A stretch of DNA of 64,000 bases from Dictyobacter aurantiacus (GCF_003967515.1 NZ_BIFQ01000002.1:1798001-1862000), one strand, 5' to 3'. Shown: positions 45,544-54,153, counted from the first letter of the stretch. Made by a program: numbers and translations. The notes: generated by a model not told the origin, from the sequence alone.

Positions 45544-45586
45544 GAAGCGAGCAGTTCTCCATTTTTGAAGGAGAACTGCTCGCTTC
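45544..45586. terminator. Bidirectional hairpin in the IS end
   Basis: GAAGCGAGCAGTTCTCC (45544-45560) pairs perfectly with 45570-45586 over 17 bases around a 9-base loop that contains TTTTT. It could stop transcription entering or leaving the element. Confidence 0.6.
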
Positions 45587-45863
45587 TCTTCTCTTGCAGA
45601 ACAACGTGCTTTCCCCGTTTGGCTCGCTGAAAAGCACCACTGTGCCAAAAAACGGAAAAAGAGAAAGGAGCTGGTCAACCGACTTTCCACTCCCACAGCA
45701 TCCCAGCGGCTTCCACAGGGCCTAGGGGTATGCTCTTTTCGCACGCATTCGCATCCTCTGTTGGCAAGACGTGTTGTACCCGATGAACACCGGACACACG
45801 CCCACATGGTCAGCCGATGCCGACCAGAGCGTCTCTCGTCACGTGGGGAACCTCCACACCGCC

Positions 45864-47270
45864 TCAGAGCATAATGATCTGGACGCGAGGCTGGGGCCGG
45901 GGCCGGCCAGCTACCTCCTCCCAGCGCGCAGGGATCCGTTGCCACAACCGACTCAAGGCCAGGCGCAGCCGTGCAAACGGCTGGTGTGCTTGCCGGGCAT
46001 GACGGCCTGTGCGATGACAGTAGTGCCGCAACAGCCAGCGGCGTAAGAGTTCGTAAAACGGCGCCAGCAGGCTCAGCAGAAAGGCGTAGGCCAGCGCCGC
46101 CAACAGCAGCAGTTTTTCTCGCGTCTCCCACTCCCAGAGCCGCGGGCTTTGGAAGCCCAATTCGCTCTTGTTTTCTTTCCAGGTCAGTTCGATCTGCCAG
46201 CGACGCGCATAGGCAAACATAATCCGCCAGGCATCTTCCGCGGTGGTGATGGACTCGGCGGTGAGCAGATACCAGGGCAAGCCACCTTTGCGCCGGGCCA
46301 CGACCAACCACAACGGCTGCTCAGGATGGTCGGGATGCCTCACCGCACAAGCGAGAACACTGCCCATGACCCACTGGTGACGACGGCAATCCCACACCCA
46401 GCGTTCTTGCCATCCTCGTTTGCCGCGGGTGATTTTCCAGGCTGCACGTCGCTGACCCTGGGCATCCACGAGCTGGTAATCTTTTTTCCAGCGCAGCACA
46501 AAGCGCAACGAGAACGCCAGCAACAGACCCAGCCAGAAACTGCTGGCGAAGCCTTGATCAAAGACATGCATCACCTCGCGTCCCCAGAGCAGAACGCCTT
46601 GCAGTAACAGTTTGGCTTGTTCATCGCGTTTGAAGGAAGCGCGCGCCCCACGGCTGGTCCACCACCGCATGCTGGCTAGTTCAGGCGGGTCGTCTTGCTG
46701 CTCGCTGCCGACCAGGACCACGGCCAACCAATGGAGGCCCGGCACAAAGATGGGGCCACGGGGCGGGGTGTAGTAACCTTTCTTGATATGGGTGAGTCGA
46801 GCGCCCTTACTCGAGCGCACCGGGGCAAGGTCGTCCGAGGCGATAGTTTCTGGCTTCTCCCACGCACTCTCATCCCACAGCGCCAGCACATCCCTTCCCA
46901 TCTGTTTCCACCTTGTGAGACGTTGGCTGGCTCGATGCCACAGATACGAGCGGATCAGTTCAGCCGACCATTTGCGACAATGCAGCAGCCGAGACAGGCG
47001 TTTGGTTCCTGCCGGAGCTTTGTCGGGCGTCTCGAGATAGCCGCCCATTTCCGAAAGGAGCAAGCCATTGACGCGATCACGGAAGGTCAAGATCACCGCC
47101 ACGGTCTGCACCATCGTGCGCACCAGTCGTTTGTCCATGCGGCTATCGGCTTGCATGAGCAAGGGAGCCAGAAAGTGAGCCAGAGCAGTGTACAATCCCT
47201 GCGCCATCTCGGCAGGGGGATATGCTGGAACTTGTGGCTCCTCAAGCGGTGTGAGATACTGAGATGACAT
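45864..47270 (-). CDS. IS4-like (DDE) transposase
   Basis: The 468-residue protein has LALWDESAWEKPETIA (first Asp region), MHVFDQGFASSFWLGLLLAF (second Asp), RFVLRWKKDYQLVDAQG, and the C-terminal YARRWQIELTWKENKSELGF with the catalytic Glu and the Y-R-E-K arrangement of IS4-class transposases. I chose ATG 47270 because AGGAGG lies 9 bases upstream; a TTG three codons earlier is weaker. The frame is intact, so the element may be active. Confidence 0.88.
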   Translation of the reverse strand: MSSQYLTPLEEPQVPAYPPAEMAQGLYTALAHFLAPLLMQADSRMDKRLVRTMVQTVAVILTFRDRVNGLLLSEMGGYLETPDKAPAGTKRLSRLLHCRKWSAELIRSYLWHRASQRLTRWKQMGRDVLALWDESAWEKPETIASDDLAPVRSSKGARLTHIKKGYYTPPRGPIFVPGLHWLAVVLVGSEQQDDPPELASMRWWTSRGARASFKRDEQAKLLLQGVLLWGREVMHVFDQGFASSFWLGLLLAFSLRFVLRWKKDYQLVDAQGQRRAAWKITRGKRGWQERWVWDCRRHQWVMGSVLACAVRHPDHPEQPLWLVVARRKGGLPWYLLTAESITTAEDAWRIMFAYARRWQIELTWKENKSELGFQSPRLWEWETREKLLLLAALAYAFLLSLLAPFYELLRRWLLRHYCHRTGRHARQAHQPFARLRLALSRLWQRIPARWEEVAGRPRPQPRVQIIML

Positions 47271-47450
47271 AAACAACACCTCCTGGATTGACTGAATGGT
47301 GGTCTGTTTTTCCTTCAGTCTCGCTCAGGAGGTGTCTTTTTACAAACCCGACCTTAAAATTCGGGATGTCTCATGTTTGCCGCTCTCAGGTAATTCTCTT
47401 GACAACTTGGGATGTCAAGAAAGACTAAAACACCTGTAGCCATCCCATTT

Positions 47451-47936
47451 CTACAAGTCTTTGTAATATCGAACTAAAGGTAAAGCAGTATACCCAGCCT
47501 TCTCATAGGATCTTCTAGCAGGTGCGTGGCCTGGGTCTCCACCTGTCCAGAGGTTTGCTATCTTCATACCACCTGTTTTCATCTTGTCGAGTGCAAAGTT
47601 GTTCAATGCTGTCCCTATTCCCTGGTTTTGATAATCGGGGTGGACGGCAAGCAATTCAACATATCCCGTTTTCTCTTCGCTCTTGAGCGTATACGCTATA
47701 AAACCAGTGATGATGTTCTCTTCTTCTGCTATCCAGACGCAGTAGAGAGCATCATTTTTACACACACGTTCCACCTCTTCTCTCTGCTGCCTTTCCCAAT
47801 CTGGATAAATGGGTGGATAGATTCTGGAACCTAATACTTGCTTGAATGAACGAAAAACGGGAATCCATGCTAACAATGATAATTGAACCAACTCTTCAAT
47901 ATCATCATGAGAAGCGGGTCGAATAGATAAACTCAT
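47451..47936 (-). CDS. GNAT family N-acetyltransferase
   Basis: The 161-residue acetyltransferase starts SIRPASHDDIEELVQLSLLA and has GYVELLAVHPDYQNQGIGTA (acetyl-CoA loop Q-x-x-G-I-G) and the C-terminal RRSYEKAGYTALPLVRYYKD. It should acetylate an amine of a small molecule or protein. AGAGGAAA precedes ATG 47936. The gene looks complete, unlike the acetyltransferase fragment at 43045. Confidence 0.88.
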   Translation of the reverse strand: MSLSIRPASHDDIEELVQLSLLAWIPVFRSFKQVLGSRIYPPIYPDWERQQREEVERVCKNDALYCVWIAEEENIITGFIAYTLKSEEKTGYVELLAVHPDYQNQGIGTALNNFALDKMKTGGMKIANLWTGGDPGHAPARRSYEKAGYTALPLVRYYKDL

Positions 47937-48351
47937 CCATTTCCTCTTCCTGAAATTGCTTGATACGGCACCTGTGTTCCGAGCTGTTCAACAGTTGAGC
48001 GAACCAACTTGAGCACACGTTGAAGGATCTCATCATAGGATGAGTAGCGGGAAGCATGTTCACAGTTTGAGTCAACTTGTGAAGTGCATACAAAAAAGGG
48101 GCTCTCGATGGAGGATGAGCCCTAAAACAAACGGAAGAGGTTTAATGGTAAAACACGAGACACATCAGTGGATGCCATCCTTCGCTGATTGACCAATGCT
48201 TTTTGTCTTGTTCTGTGAGTATACACAAGACAACTAAAGAACGCAACCCCCGAGAAAGCAGGGGAAGACAAGGGTTCGTCCGAAGAACAGCATGCTCTGC
48301 CCCTGTGGCACTCTTTGAGAAAGAGTCTGCCACAGAGGAAAGGAGCAACAC
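47937..48351. other. Intergenic region, no gene seen
   Basis: A spacer of about 415 bases between the acetyltransferase start and the IS701-type remnant. No convincing ORF. A hairpin-prone stretch (TGGCACTCTTTGAGAAAGAG, near 48305) lies just before the remnant. Confidence 0.35.
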
Positions 48352-48775
48352 ATGACGCAGCCTCAACGCCTCACCTCGGTAGGTGAGAAAACGACCTTTA
48401 TTGAAGTGTGGAAGTGGGGACAGGAACTCGAATACCTGCATGCCCGCATCGCCCCGCGTTTTGCTCGCCCAGAACTTCGTTGGCGAGCACTGGTCTTCCT
48501 GCCGGAAACGAATGACCGTGGCCGAGGCAGAAGCTCTGTTGGTTCCTGCCGAGGATTGGCAACGGCTGAGCATGAGCAATGGCACAAAAGGACCGCGCCT
48601 GTTTGACTGGGCAGTCATTCCCATCCTGCATGGATGGGAAGATGATGGGCGACACTTTTTGCTCATCCGTCGTTGCCTGGATGAGCAAGCGAAGAAAGCG
48701 TACTACTTCGTTTCTGCCCCGACGGGAACCACCCTTGTCGAGATGGTCAAGGCTATCGGAGCCTGGTCCTGGTGA
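48352..48775 (+). pseudogene. IS701-type transposase remnant
   Basis: The 5' piece (48352-48500) reads EYLHARIAPRFARPELRWRA, like the N-terminus of IS701 transposases. A second frame from about 48510 reads MTVAEAEALLVPAEDWQRLS, then GTKGPRLFDWAVIPILHGW, LLIRRCLDEQAKKAYYFVSA and PTGTTLVEMVKAIGAWSW, like the C-terminal region. The central catalytic part is missing and the frames differ, so it is a deleted relic. Confidence 0.65.
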
Positions 48776-48815
48776 CGGCACTGCCACCAGAGCCGAGCCA
48801 GTTATATTCATATTA

Positions 48816-48846
48816 AATGAAGTTTCCCTGGCTCAGGCTGAATGTG
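48816..48846. repeat. 31-base repeat, copy 2
   Basis: Matches 40588-40618 at 28 of 31 positions and shares AATGAAGTTTC and CTGGCTCAGGCTG. It lies 40 bases after the IS701-type relic, so it may be a terminal sequence of that element type. Confidence 0.55.
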
Positions 48847-48950
48847 CTCGAAAAACCTATAAAGCGAGTGAGCTTGAGTCACTTTTGGACACCATCCCGG
48901 TTATTGTGGAAAGAATGCGACTGCGAGAAATGCTACACTAAGAGAGGCGA

Positions 48951-49053
48951 TTGACACTCCACCCGCATAAATGCGGGGGATTCTTCTTTCATCCATCCAA
49001 CGTGCTTAACAGGATTGCTCCTGAGAAGTAGGGGTCCGATGTCCAGAAGCGTT
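48951..49053 (-). ncRNA. Element right end, probable guide (omega) RNA region
   Basis: It lies directly downstream of tnpB on the minus strand. It contains the terminal CCCGCATAAATGCGGGGGA-like hairpin and ends in TCAA, parallel to 19813-19915. A guide made from it would be read from 48950 leftward. Confidence 0.5.
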
Positions 49054-50181
49054 TTATGCACTCACAGGTGCATCAGTTCCCGTCTGCCCGACGGTACTGA
49101 GAGCCTTGTTTAAAATGTTCACAGCGGCATTGTGATCCCGATCCATTACCAATCCACAGGCAGGGCAGATATGTGTGCGTACGCTCAGGCTCTTCTTGAC
49201 GAGCGTGCCGCATCCACTACAGTTCTGGCTGGTGAAGTGTGGTACCACCTTCACAACTGGAATGTCGTGCATCGCTCCGTAGTAGTTGACCCATTGGAGG
49301 AAGTGTCCCCAACCGGCATCATTGATACTCTTGGCAAGGTGCCGATTGCGCACCATATTGACAATCTTCAAGTCTTCATAGGCAATCAGGTCGTGAGACG
49401 TGACGAGCGCGTTCGCCTCTTTGCGGGCAAAATCCTCACGCTGCCTTTGGACTTTCAAATGTGCTTTGGCGACTCGTTGGCGGGCTTTCTTCCGATTGTT
49501 GCTTTTCTTTGCGGTGCGAGACAAACGGCGTTGCAGTTTCTTGAGTCGTTTTTCTGCCTTGCGATAGTGGCGCGGGTTCTTTATCGTGTTGCTATTGGAG
49601 TCGGTGTAGTAGGCTTTGAGCCCCACATCGATACCAACCGTTGCGCCGGTCATCTCATGCTCAATGACCCGATGTGCCTGCACCGCAAACTGGGCATAGT
49701 ACCCATCTGCCCTGCGGATCAGACGCAGCCGCTTGATTTGTTTGATGGGGAACGTTTCAATGTCACGTGTTCCCACTAAACGCAGACGACCTATGCCACA
49801 CCCATCGATCAAGGTAAGATGCCTGCCATCAGGCTCTAACTTCCATCCAGTCTGCTTGTATTCAACGGAGCGATTATCATGCTGGAAACGGGGATAGCCC
49901 TTCTTCCCAGGTTTCTTGGCTTTGCAGTTGTCATAGAAACGTTGAATAGCATTCCACGCACGATCGGCAGCCGCTTGACGAGCCTGAGAATTGAGAGGGT
50001 TGGCGAAGGGAAACTCTTTGGCAAGGACGGCGCAATACTTCTGCAAGTCATTCTTGGTGGCGTGGTCGTCCATCCAGAGACGGAGACACGTGTTACGAAT
50101 GAACTGGCAGACACGAATCGCTTCATCAATGGCGGCACATTGTGCCTTATTGCCATCAAGCTTGTATTCGTGGATCAGCAT
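49054..50181 (-). CDS. tnpB: TnpB RNA-guided nuclease
   Basis: The 375-residue TnpB is closely related to 18655-19812 over its full length. It has IHEYKLDGNKAQCAAIDEAI, VGIDVGLKAYYTDSNSNTIK (first RuvC Asp), AYEDLKIVNMVRNRHLAKSI (Glu), zinc finger CSGC/CPAC and LVMDRDHNAAVNIL (last Asp). Catalytic residues are all present. AAGGAC precedes ATG 50181. It is divergent from a ribbon-helix-helix gene whose start is 81 bases away, with palindromes between, so that protein probably controls tnpB expression. Confidence 0.92.
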   Translation of the reverse strand: MLIHEYKLDGNKAQCAAIDEAIRVCQFIRNTCLRLWMDDHATKNDLQKYCAVLAKEFPFANPLNSQARQAAADRAWNAIQRFYDNCKAKKPGKKGYPRFQHDNRSVEYKQTGWKLEPDGRHLTLIDGCGIGRLRLVGTRDIETFPIKQIKRLRLIRRADGYYAQFAVQAHRVIEHEMTGATVGIDVGLKAYYTDSNSNTIKNPRHYRKAEKRLKKLQRRLSRTAKKSNNRKKARQRVAKAHLKVQRQREDFARKEANALVTSHDLIAYEDLKIVNMVRNRHLAKSINDAGWGHFLQWVNYYGAMHDIPVVKVVPHFTSQNCSGCGTLVKKSLSVRTHICPACGLVMDRDHNAAVNILNKALSTVGQTGTDAPVSA

Positions 50182-50207
50182 GGCGTCCTTGTCCTTTCTG
50201 TATTGTT

Positions 50208-50239
50208 ATGGTATAGTATACACCCTAATAGGGTACCAT
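50208..50239. promoter_or_regulatory. tnpB/RHH divergent operator-promoter region
   Basis: ATGGTA (50208-50213) and TACCAT (50234-50239) are symmetric outer arms, and CCCTA-A-TAGGG (50223-50233) is a second palindrome. TATAGTATA at 50212-50220 offers -10-like hexamers in both directions. RHH proteins bind such short palindromes. Confidence 0.5.
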
Positions 50240-50262
50240 GTCAAACAAGAAAAGAAGGCCCC

Positions 50263-50460
50263 ATGAGGAAAGAGCGAACAAATATCTACATCACTGAACG
50301 ACAAAAGAAACAACTGGAAAAGAGAAGCATAGAGGAAGATTTACCCATGGCTGAAATTATTCGGAGGGCGCTTGATACCTATCTGGCATGGGATGATCCA
50401 ACGTACCAACCCATGCCACCCAAGCCGCAAACAAGGAACGGCGATTCATCCCCGCCATGA
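50263..50460 (+). CDS. Ribbon-helix-helix (CopG/Arc-like) protein
   Basis: The 65-residue protein has the RHH pattern: a basic start (RKERTNIYITERQKKQLEKR; the TNIYI strand inserts into DNA) followed by SIEEDLPMAEIIRRALDTYL (helix, turn, helix). A Pro-rich tail ends in QTRNGDSSPP. It is divergent from tnpB with palindromes between, so it most likely represses tnpB and itself. The last codons and the stop lie in the element's left-end hairpin. The equivalent end of the 13849 element retains the TRNGDSSP tail without the rest of the gene, so the gene is part of this element lineage. ATG 50263 has only a weak ribosome site. Confidence 0.75.
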   Translation: MRKERTNIYITERQKKQLEKRSIEEDLPMAEIIRRALDTYLAWDDPTYQPMPPKPQTRNGDSSPP

Positions 50461-50527
50461 ATGGACGGGGCTTTCTCGCTCGTCTCCTGTAAGCTTCTTG
50501 TTTCTACCATTTTCATGGGGGTATCAG

Positions 50528-50863
50528 GTGTCTTCTTATCAGTCACTTCAAGCGGAATATCAGCAACACGAGCAACGACTCCTCCAAGACCTTGATCAGC
50601 TTGTGACCCTTCTGGATAAGGAAAGCGAAGACAGGCTGGCTCGAGTCTTTGCGAGCTATCTGCAAGACCTGCAAGAGATGGTTACGCAGCACAGGCCACG
50701 TTCAGAAAAAGCCTCTGTTGCTGTTTCACTTCAGCAACTCCTTCAAGGGGGATATGGCAGTCCTATGGATCGTGTTTTCTCGGATCAGATCCGTTCCCTG
50801 TTCGGACGCATTTTTGATCACTGCTGGATCTACCGAGAGGCCCGTTTCCAAGGGGTGGATTGA
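50528..50863 (+). CDS. Hypothetical helical protein
   Basis: The GTG at 50528 opens a 111-residue frame with a likely coiled coil (SLQAEYQQHEQRLLQDLDQL; SEDRLARVFASYLQDLQEMV) and a C-terminal DRVFSDQIRSLFGRIFDHCW. Upstream in-frame codons run into the IS605-type element, so the protein may be the C-terminal part of a longer one interrupted at 50489. No family recognised. Confidence 0.45.
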   Translation: MSSYQSLQAEYQQHEQRLLQDLDQLVTLLDKESEDRLARVFASYLQDLQEMVTQHRPRSEKASVAVSLQQLLQGGYGSPMDRVFSDQIRSLFGRIFDHCWIYREARFQGVD

Positions 50864-51127
50864 TCACTGTTAGCGGTCTTCCTGCTCTGTTTGTGCACGA
50901 CACAACTCTGCCGAGGCAGTCGCAGAAAAGATGGCAGCGACGGATGGGGATTGCTAATTTGGAGCCTCAGACATCGGTGTGGTAGCTTTTTGGAAACAGT
51001 TGCACACTCTTTTTATCAAATCCGATAATGTGCCATCTTTTTCAGAAGAGGAAAGCAGAGGAAGATAGCGCATTCTCAGCTCGATGCCATGTTGCTTCCT
51101 CTGCCTTCATCTGAGCGTTTTCAGCAC

Positions 51128-51835
51128 TTACCAGGGCACAGTACGACCAAGGTAATCGAGATAGTGCAGACCAGGCTTGCCGTTCTGTGCATCGATGGTG
51201 TTGACCACATTGGGGATACTTTCCTCAATGCTTAAACGTGCCTGGGAGCCACCCAACTCGGTACGTACCCAACCCGGGGCCATGAGCACAAGCGTTCGTG
51301 GATCACCAGTGTGGCGGGCGGCAAAGCTGCGCATGAATGTATTCAACGCCGCTTTGCTCCCTCGGTACACTTCGTGTCCTCCGTTTACATTATTGGCAAC
51401 ACTCCCCTGTCCTGAGGACATGACAGCGATGGTCCCTGTCGGAAGAACGAGGTCTTGCAAGGTCTCGATCACACGCAGAGGGCTCAGAGCATTTGTGACC
51501 ATCACGCGCACAAATTCTTCTGTTGGCACCTCCCCTACTGTTCCTTCAGGCTGATTGGTCACACCTGCATTGATGAATAACAGGTCGAACCTTCTCGAGG
51601 TGAGACGCTCGTGCAATCTAGTAATTTGCTCAGGAACGGTGATGTCGACCGTCTCAATTTCAAGCCGTCCATCAGAGATATCCATCAGCGCATGTAACTT
51701 TGTGTTGTTCACATCTCGCACCGTAGCAACAACGTGCCAGCCGCGATTGAGATATTCTTGAGCTAAAGCATAGCCAAGGCCACGAGACGCGCCAATGAGA
51801 AGAACATGTTTGTCGAATGGAGAAGGTGGCATCAT
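51128..51835 (-). CDS. Short-chain dehydrogenase/reductase (SDR)
   Basis: The 235-residue SDR has VLLIGASRGLGYALAQEYLN, LLFINAGVTNQP, IAVMSSGQGSVAN and the catalytic HEVYRGSKAALNTFMRSFAA, then MAPGWVRTELGGSQARLSIE. This matches the short C-factor-like SDR branch. Substrate unknown. AAAGGAAA precedes ATG 51835. About 190 bases separate it from the amidohydrolase gene upstream on the same strand, so they may share control by the TetR gene at 53109. Confidence 0.88.
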   Translation of the reverse strand: MMPPSPFDKHVLLIGASRGLGYALAQEYLNRGWHVVATVRDVNNTKLHALMDISDGRLEIETVDITVPEQITRLHERLTSRRFDLLFINAGVTNQPEGTVGEVPTEEFVRVMVTNALSPLRVIETLQDLVLPTGTIAVMSSGQGSVANNVNGGHEVYRGSKAALNTFMRSFAARHTGDPRTLVLMAPGWVRTELGGSQARLSIEESIPNVVNTIDAQNGKPGLHYLDYLGRTVPW

Positions 51836-52021
51836 TTTTCCTTTCAGCGTTGAGGTATCAGCATCTTTTCGTCTGGTTTTACCTGAGTTGATATCTCCTG
51901 TACAGAGAAAACCGTCACAGATCTCCCGTTGAGATTGTAACTGCTCATGAGAAGTCTGAGAACCTATACGATCCTCTATCTACTGGTGGGTCAAGTCGTC
52001 AGTGGTCACCGAAAGCTGCTT

Positions 52022-52990
52022 TCAGATCAGTTTGAGAAGCTTTTCCGCGTTGCTATGGGCGATTTTTTCTTTGTCAGCAGGACTGATTGGGGCATGCTCC
52101 AGAAACGCCCTGGCTTGATCCCCCTTCTGGAAGGGATAATCAACGGAATACAGAATACGGTCAGCCCCTAGCATTTGCAGCGTCAGCAGGAAGGGAGGAA
52201 GCGTAAACATTCCGCTGGGGGTGACATGCATCTGCTGGATGAAGTAGTCAGAGACAGGCCGCTGCAAGTGCTTTGCTACTGGATCTAATCCCCCGGCAAA
52301 GCGCTCCAGATAGAAAGGGATCATTTCTCCCCAGTGACCAAGAATGATTTGCAGACCAGGATAAAGATCGAAGACTCCTCCCAGAACCATGCGCAGCGCA
52401 TGAATACCGGTATCCAGGTGCCATCCCCACCCAAAGGTGGCAAAGCTTCCACTGACGGCAGGCTCAAAGCCAGCATAGTAGGCTTCCACTACGGCTTTGG
52501 GCGGGGGGGCAGGATGCAAGTAAATGGGAACATCGAGTGTGGCTGCCATTGCGAGCATGGGACGGAACATGGGATCGTCCAGAAAACGACCATTGGTATG
52601 TCCATGAATCATCGCGCCCCTGAAACCCAGAGTATTCACCGACCGCTCCAATTCGGCAGCGGCGGCTTCTGGATCAGGCGTGGGCAGGGTCGCAAGGCCC
52701 ACAAAGCGGTCAGGATGAGCACGAATGATTGTCGCGAGCCGATCGTTGATCTCTCGCGCCAGCGAAACCGCCTCTGTTGCCGGAATCGATGGTATCCCTG
52801 ACGAGGTATGCGAAAGAACCTGGACATCGATGCCCATGGCATCCATAGCGTGCAGGCGACGAACTCCCAGATCTTCGAGTTGTGCGGTGGGCGAATCATA
52901 GAAACGCTCCTGAGAACGAGGCAAAAACCGGGCAATCGCCTCAGTGATCTCAGCAAACTGGAAGTGCTCTTCAAGGGTTATTATCTTCAT
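52022..52990 (-). CDS. Amidohydrolase-2 family (ACMSD/resorcylate decarboxylase-like)
   Basis: The 322-residue TIM-barrel metalloenzyme starts KIITLEEHFQFAEITEAIAR (LEEHF is the metal Glu-x-His site), then DVPIYLHPAPPPKAVVEAYY (His), LQIILGHWGEMIPFYLERFA (His) and ADRILYSVDYPFQKGDQARA (Asp). These match the non-hydrolytic decarboxylases of this family (gamma-resorcylate or ACMSD-like) that remove CO2 from aromatic acids. AAAGGAAA precedes ATG 52990. It is divergent from the TetR gene at 53109, with two palindromic sites between, so it is a likely TetR target. Confidence 0.88.
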   Translation of the reverse strand: MKIITLEEHFQFAEITEAIARFLPRSQERFYDSPTAQLEDLGVRRLHAMDAMGIDVQVLSHTSSGIPSIPATEAVSLAREINDRLATIIRAHPDRFVGLATLPTPDPEAAAAELERSVNTLGFRGAMIHGHTNGRFLDDPMFRPMLAMAATLDVPIYLHPAPPPKAVVEAYYAGFEPAVSGSFATFGWGWHLDTGIHALRMVLGGVFDLYPGLQIILGHWGEMIPFYLERFAGGLDPVAKHLQRPVSDYFIQQMHVTPSGMFTLPPFLLTLQMLGADRILYSVDYPFQKGDQARAFLEHAPISPADKEKIAHSNAEKLLKLI

Positions 52991-53012
52991 GTGTTTCCTT
53001 TGTCTCTTTCCT

Positions 53013-53030
53013 AAAGCAAGTGACGCTTAC
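53013..53030. promoter_or_regulatory. Second (imperfect) TetR operator
   Basis: AAAGCAAGTGACGCTTAC is an imperfect palindrome that shares AAAGCAAGTG with the perfect site at 53060-53080. It lies close to the amidohydrolase start, where binding would block that gene. Confidence 0.55.
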
Positions 53031-53059
53031 ATTTCGAAGTATAGCAGATCCCCCGCAGA

Positions 53060-53080
53060 AAAGCAAGTGTCACTTGCTTT
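53060..53080. promoter_or_regulatory. TetR operator overlapping the tetR promoter
   Basis: AAAGCAAGTG and CACTTGCTTT flank a single central T, giving a perfect 21-base palindrome. Its right arm contains the -35 box TTGCTT (53074-53079). With 17 bases to TATACT (53097-53102), it should be an autoregulated promoter whose transcript starts at or next to ATG 53109. Confidence 0.75.
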
Positions 53081-53108
53081 TTGTGAAGACAGTTGGTATA
53101 CTCTGAAC

Positions 53109-53744
53109 ATGAAGAAAACAGGAGACGAAACACCTACCAGAGCAGGGTACCCCTCTCTTCAGTCCAAGGTCCGTCCTGGGGGGAGGAGTGCATACGTGCG
53201 AAAGGCTGTGCTTGCTGCCACGCTTGAGCTGTTGAGTCAACGAGGCTATGAGGCGATGACAACGAAAGAGATTGCTTCTGTCGCCGGGGTCAATGAAGTC
53301 TCGTTGTTTCGTCGGTGGGGAACCAAAGCAGCCATCGTGGCAGAGGCGCTACAAGACTACGGCGCCACCGAGACGCCCACACCAGATACTGGAACCCTGC
53401 AAACCGATTTGCTGGAATTGCTCCGTGGGATTATCACACGCATCCAAACCCCCGTAGGAAAAGTGATTGACCAGATTGTCGTGGGCCATTATCCGCAACC
53501 AGAGCTAGAAGAGGTGCGCCGGGCCTATTGGAGAGATCGCTTCGGCAGGGCCGAAGCGATCATTCAACGAGCCAAAGATCGTGGTGAACTTCCCGAGGAG
53601 GTGAATGCACACTTTCTGGTGGAAGCTGCGATTGGACCAATCCTCGTTCGAGCGAATGCAACGGATCAACCGCTCGATGACCAGCTCCCCGAGCAGATCG
53701 TGGCACTTCTCCTCTTTGGTGCCAAGAGCACAAAGAGGTCTTGA
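53109..53744 (+). CDS. TetR family transcriptional regulator
   Basis: The 211-residue TetR protein has the helix-turn-helix TTKEIASVAGVNEVSLFRRW (about residues 57-76) after a charged 30-residue N-tail, and a C-terminal ligand domain (VIDQIVVGHYPQPELEEVRR; VEAAIGPILVRANATDQPLD). I chose ATG 53109 because the promoter -10 box ends 6 bases before it; the upstream open frame is chance. There is no ribosome site, which fits a leaderless mRNA. It is divergent from the amidohydrolase/SDR pair and probably represses it. Confidence 0.88.
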   Translation: MKKTGDETPTRAGYPSLQSKVRPGGRSAYVRKAVLAATLELLSQRGYEAMTTKEIASVAGVNEVSLFRRWGTKAAIVAEALQDYGATETPTPDTGTLQTDLLELLRGIITRIQTPVGKVIDQIVVGHYPQPELEEVRRAYWRDRFGRAEAIIQRAKDRGELPEEVNAHFLVEAAIGPILVRANATDQPLDDQLPEQIVALLLFGAKSTKRS

Positions 53745-54150
53745 TGGAGCAGAAAGACGTCTTTGCTGTCACAAGAAACGAACGTTTTCTGGCACTTTTG
53801 CAGACGTCCTCCAGTTCATTCATCGGCTTTGGCATCGTTCGTGATTCTGATGAATGAACTGGAGGCTGTATGGAGATAGGAGCAAACCACTCAACTTTCC
53901 TTCCACATTGGAAGTGTCAACCTTCTTTGTTTGTGTGAGTTTATGCGTCTCTTGCTCCTCTTGCTCAGGAAGACGCAATGGGCGAAGGTTATCCAGAGAG
54001 CGGGCAGACTGATGCGTAAAGCTGTATTGCCCAATCAGGTTAATATGCTCCCCCCCCCAAGCGGAGCAATATGAGGAAGATACTCTTCAGGAACAGCCTC
54101 GCCCCGCTTTTTGAGTGCTTCAACCGCCGACCGTTGGTGATCATTCGCTC
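53745..54150. other. Intergenic region with a long hairpin
   Basis: No gene seen. It contains the long hairpin at 53808-53865 and a run of nine C (about 54050-54058). The stretch after 54060 leads into gene fragments. Confidence 0.4.
53808..53865 (+). terminator. Long hairpin after the TetR gene
   Basis: CCTCCAGTTCATTCATC (53808-53824) and its perfect complement (53849-53865) form a 17-base stem with a 24-base loop, about 65 bases after the TetR stop. There is no T-run; it could instead be the end of a small mobile element. Confidence 0.45.
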
Positions 54151-54153
54151 TGA

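Larger units (their letters stand above)
45493..47387 (-). mobile_element. IS4-like insertion sequence
   Basis: The ends are similar inverted repeats: CATGAGACATCCC followed by (A/G)AATTTTA, preceded by GAGGGCGGCAAAA on the left and GAGAGCGGCAAA on the right (read inward). It holds one 468-residue transposase gene and a strong hairpin near the left end. I found no clear target duplication; the outer edges may be off by several bases. It follows, and probably truncated, the MalG fragment. Confidence 0.65.
48951..50488 (-). mobile_element. IS605-type element with tnpB and an RHH gene, no tnpA
   Basis: On the minus strand the element starts right after TTAC (GTAA at 50489-50492) and ends in TCAA (TTGA at 48951-48954). 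The left end carries GAGCGAGAAAGCC and the ATTCAT/ATGAAT hairpin seen in the element at 13849. It encodes a complete TnpB and, divergently, a 65-residue ribbon-helix-helix protein instead of the Y1 transposase. Total 1538 bases. It would depend on TnpA from elsewhere (the 13849 element has matching ends). Confidence 0.8.

Noticed and set aside
45421..46311. Long Arg/Ala-rich minus-strand frame overlapping the IS transposase
   Set aside because: Shadow frame of the transposase and its GC-rich flank; no family match and no start signal.
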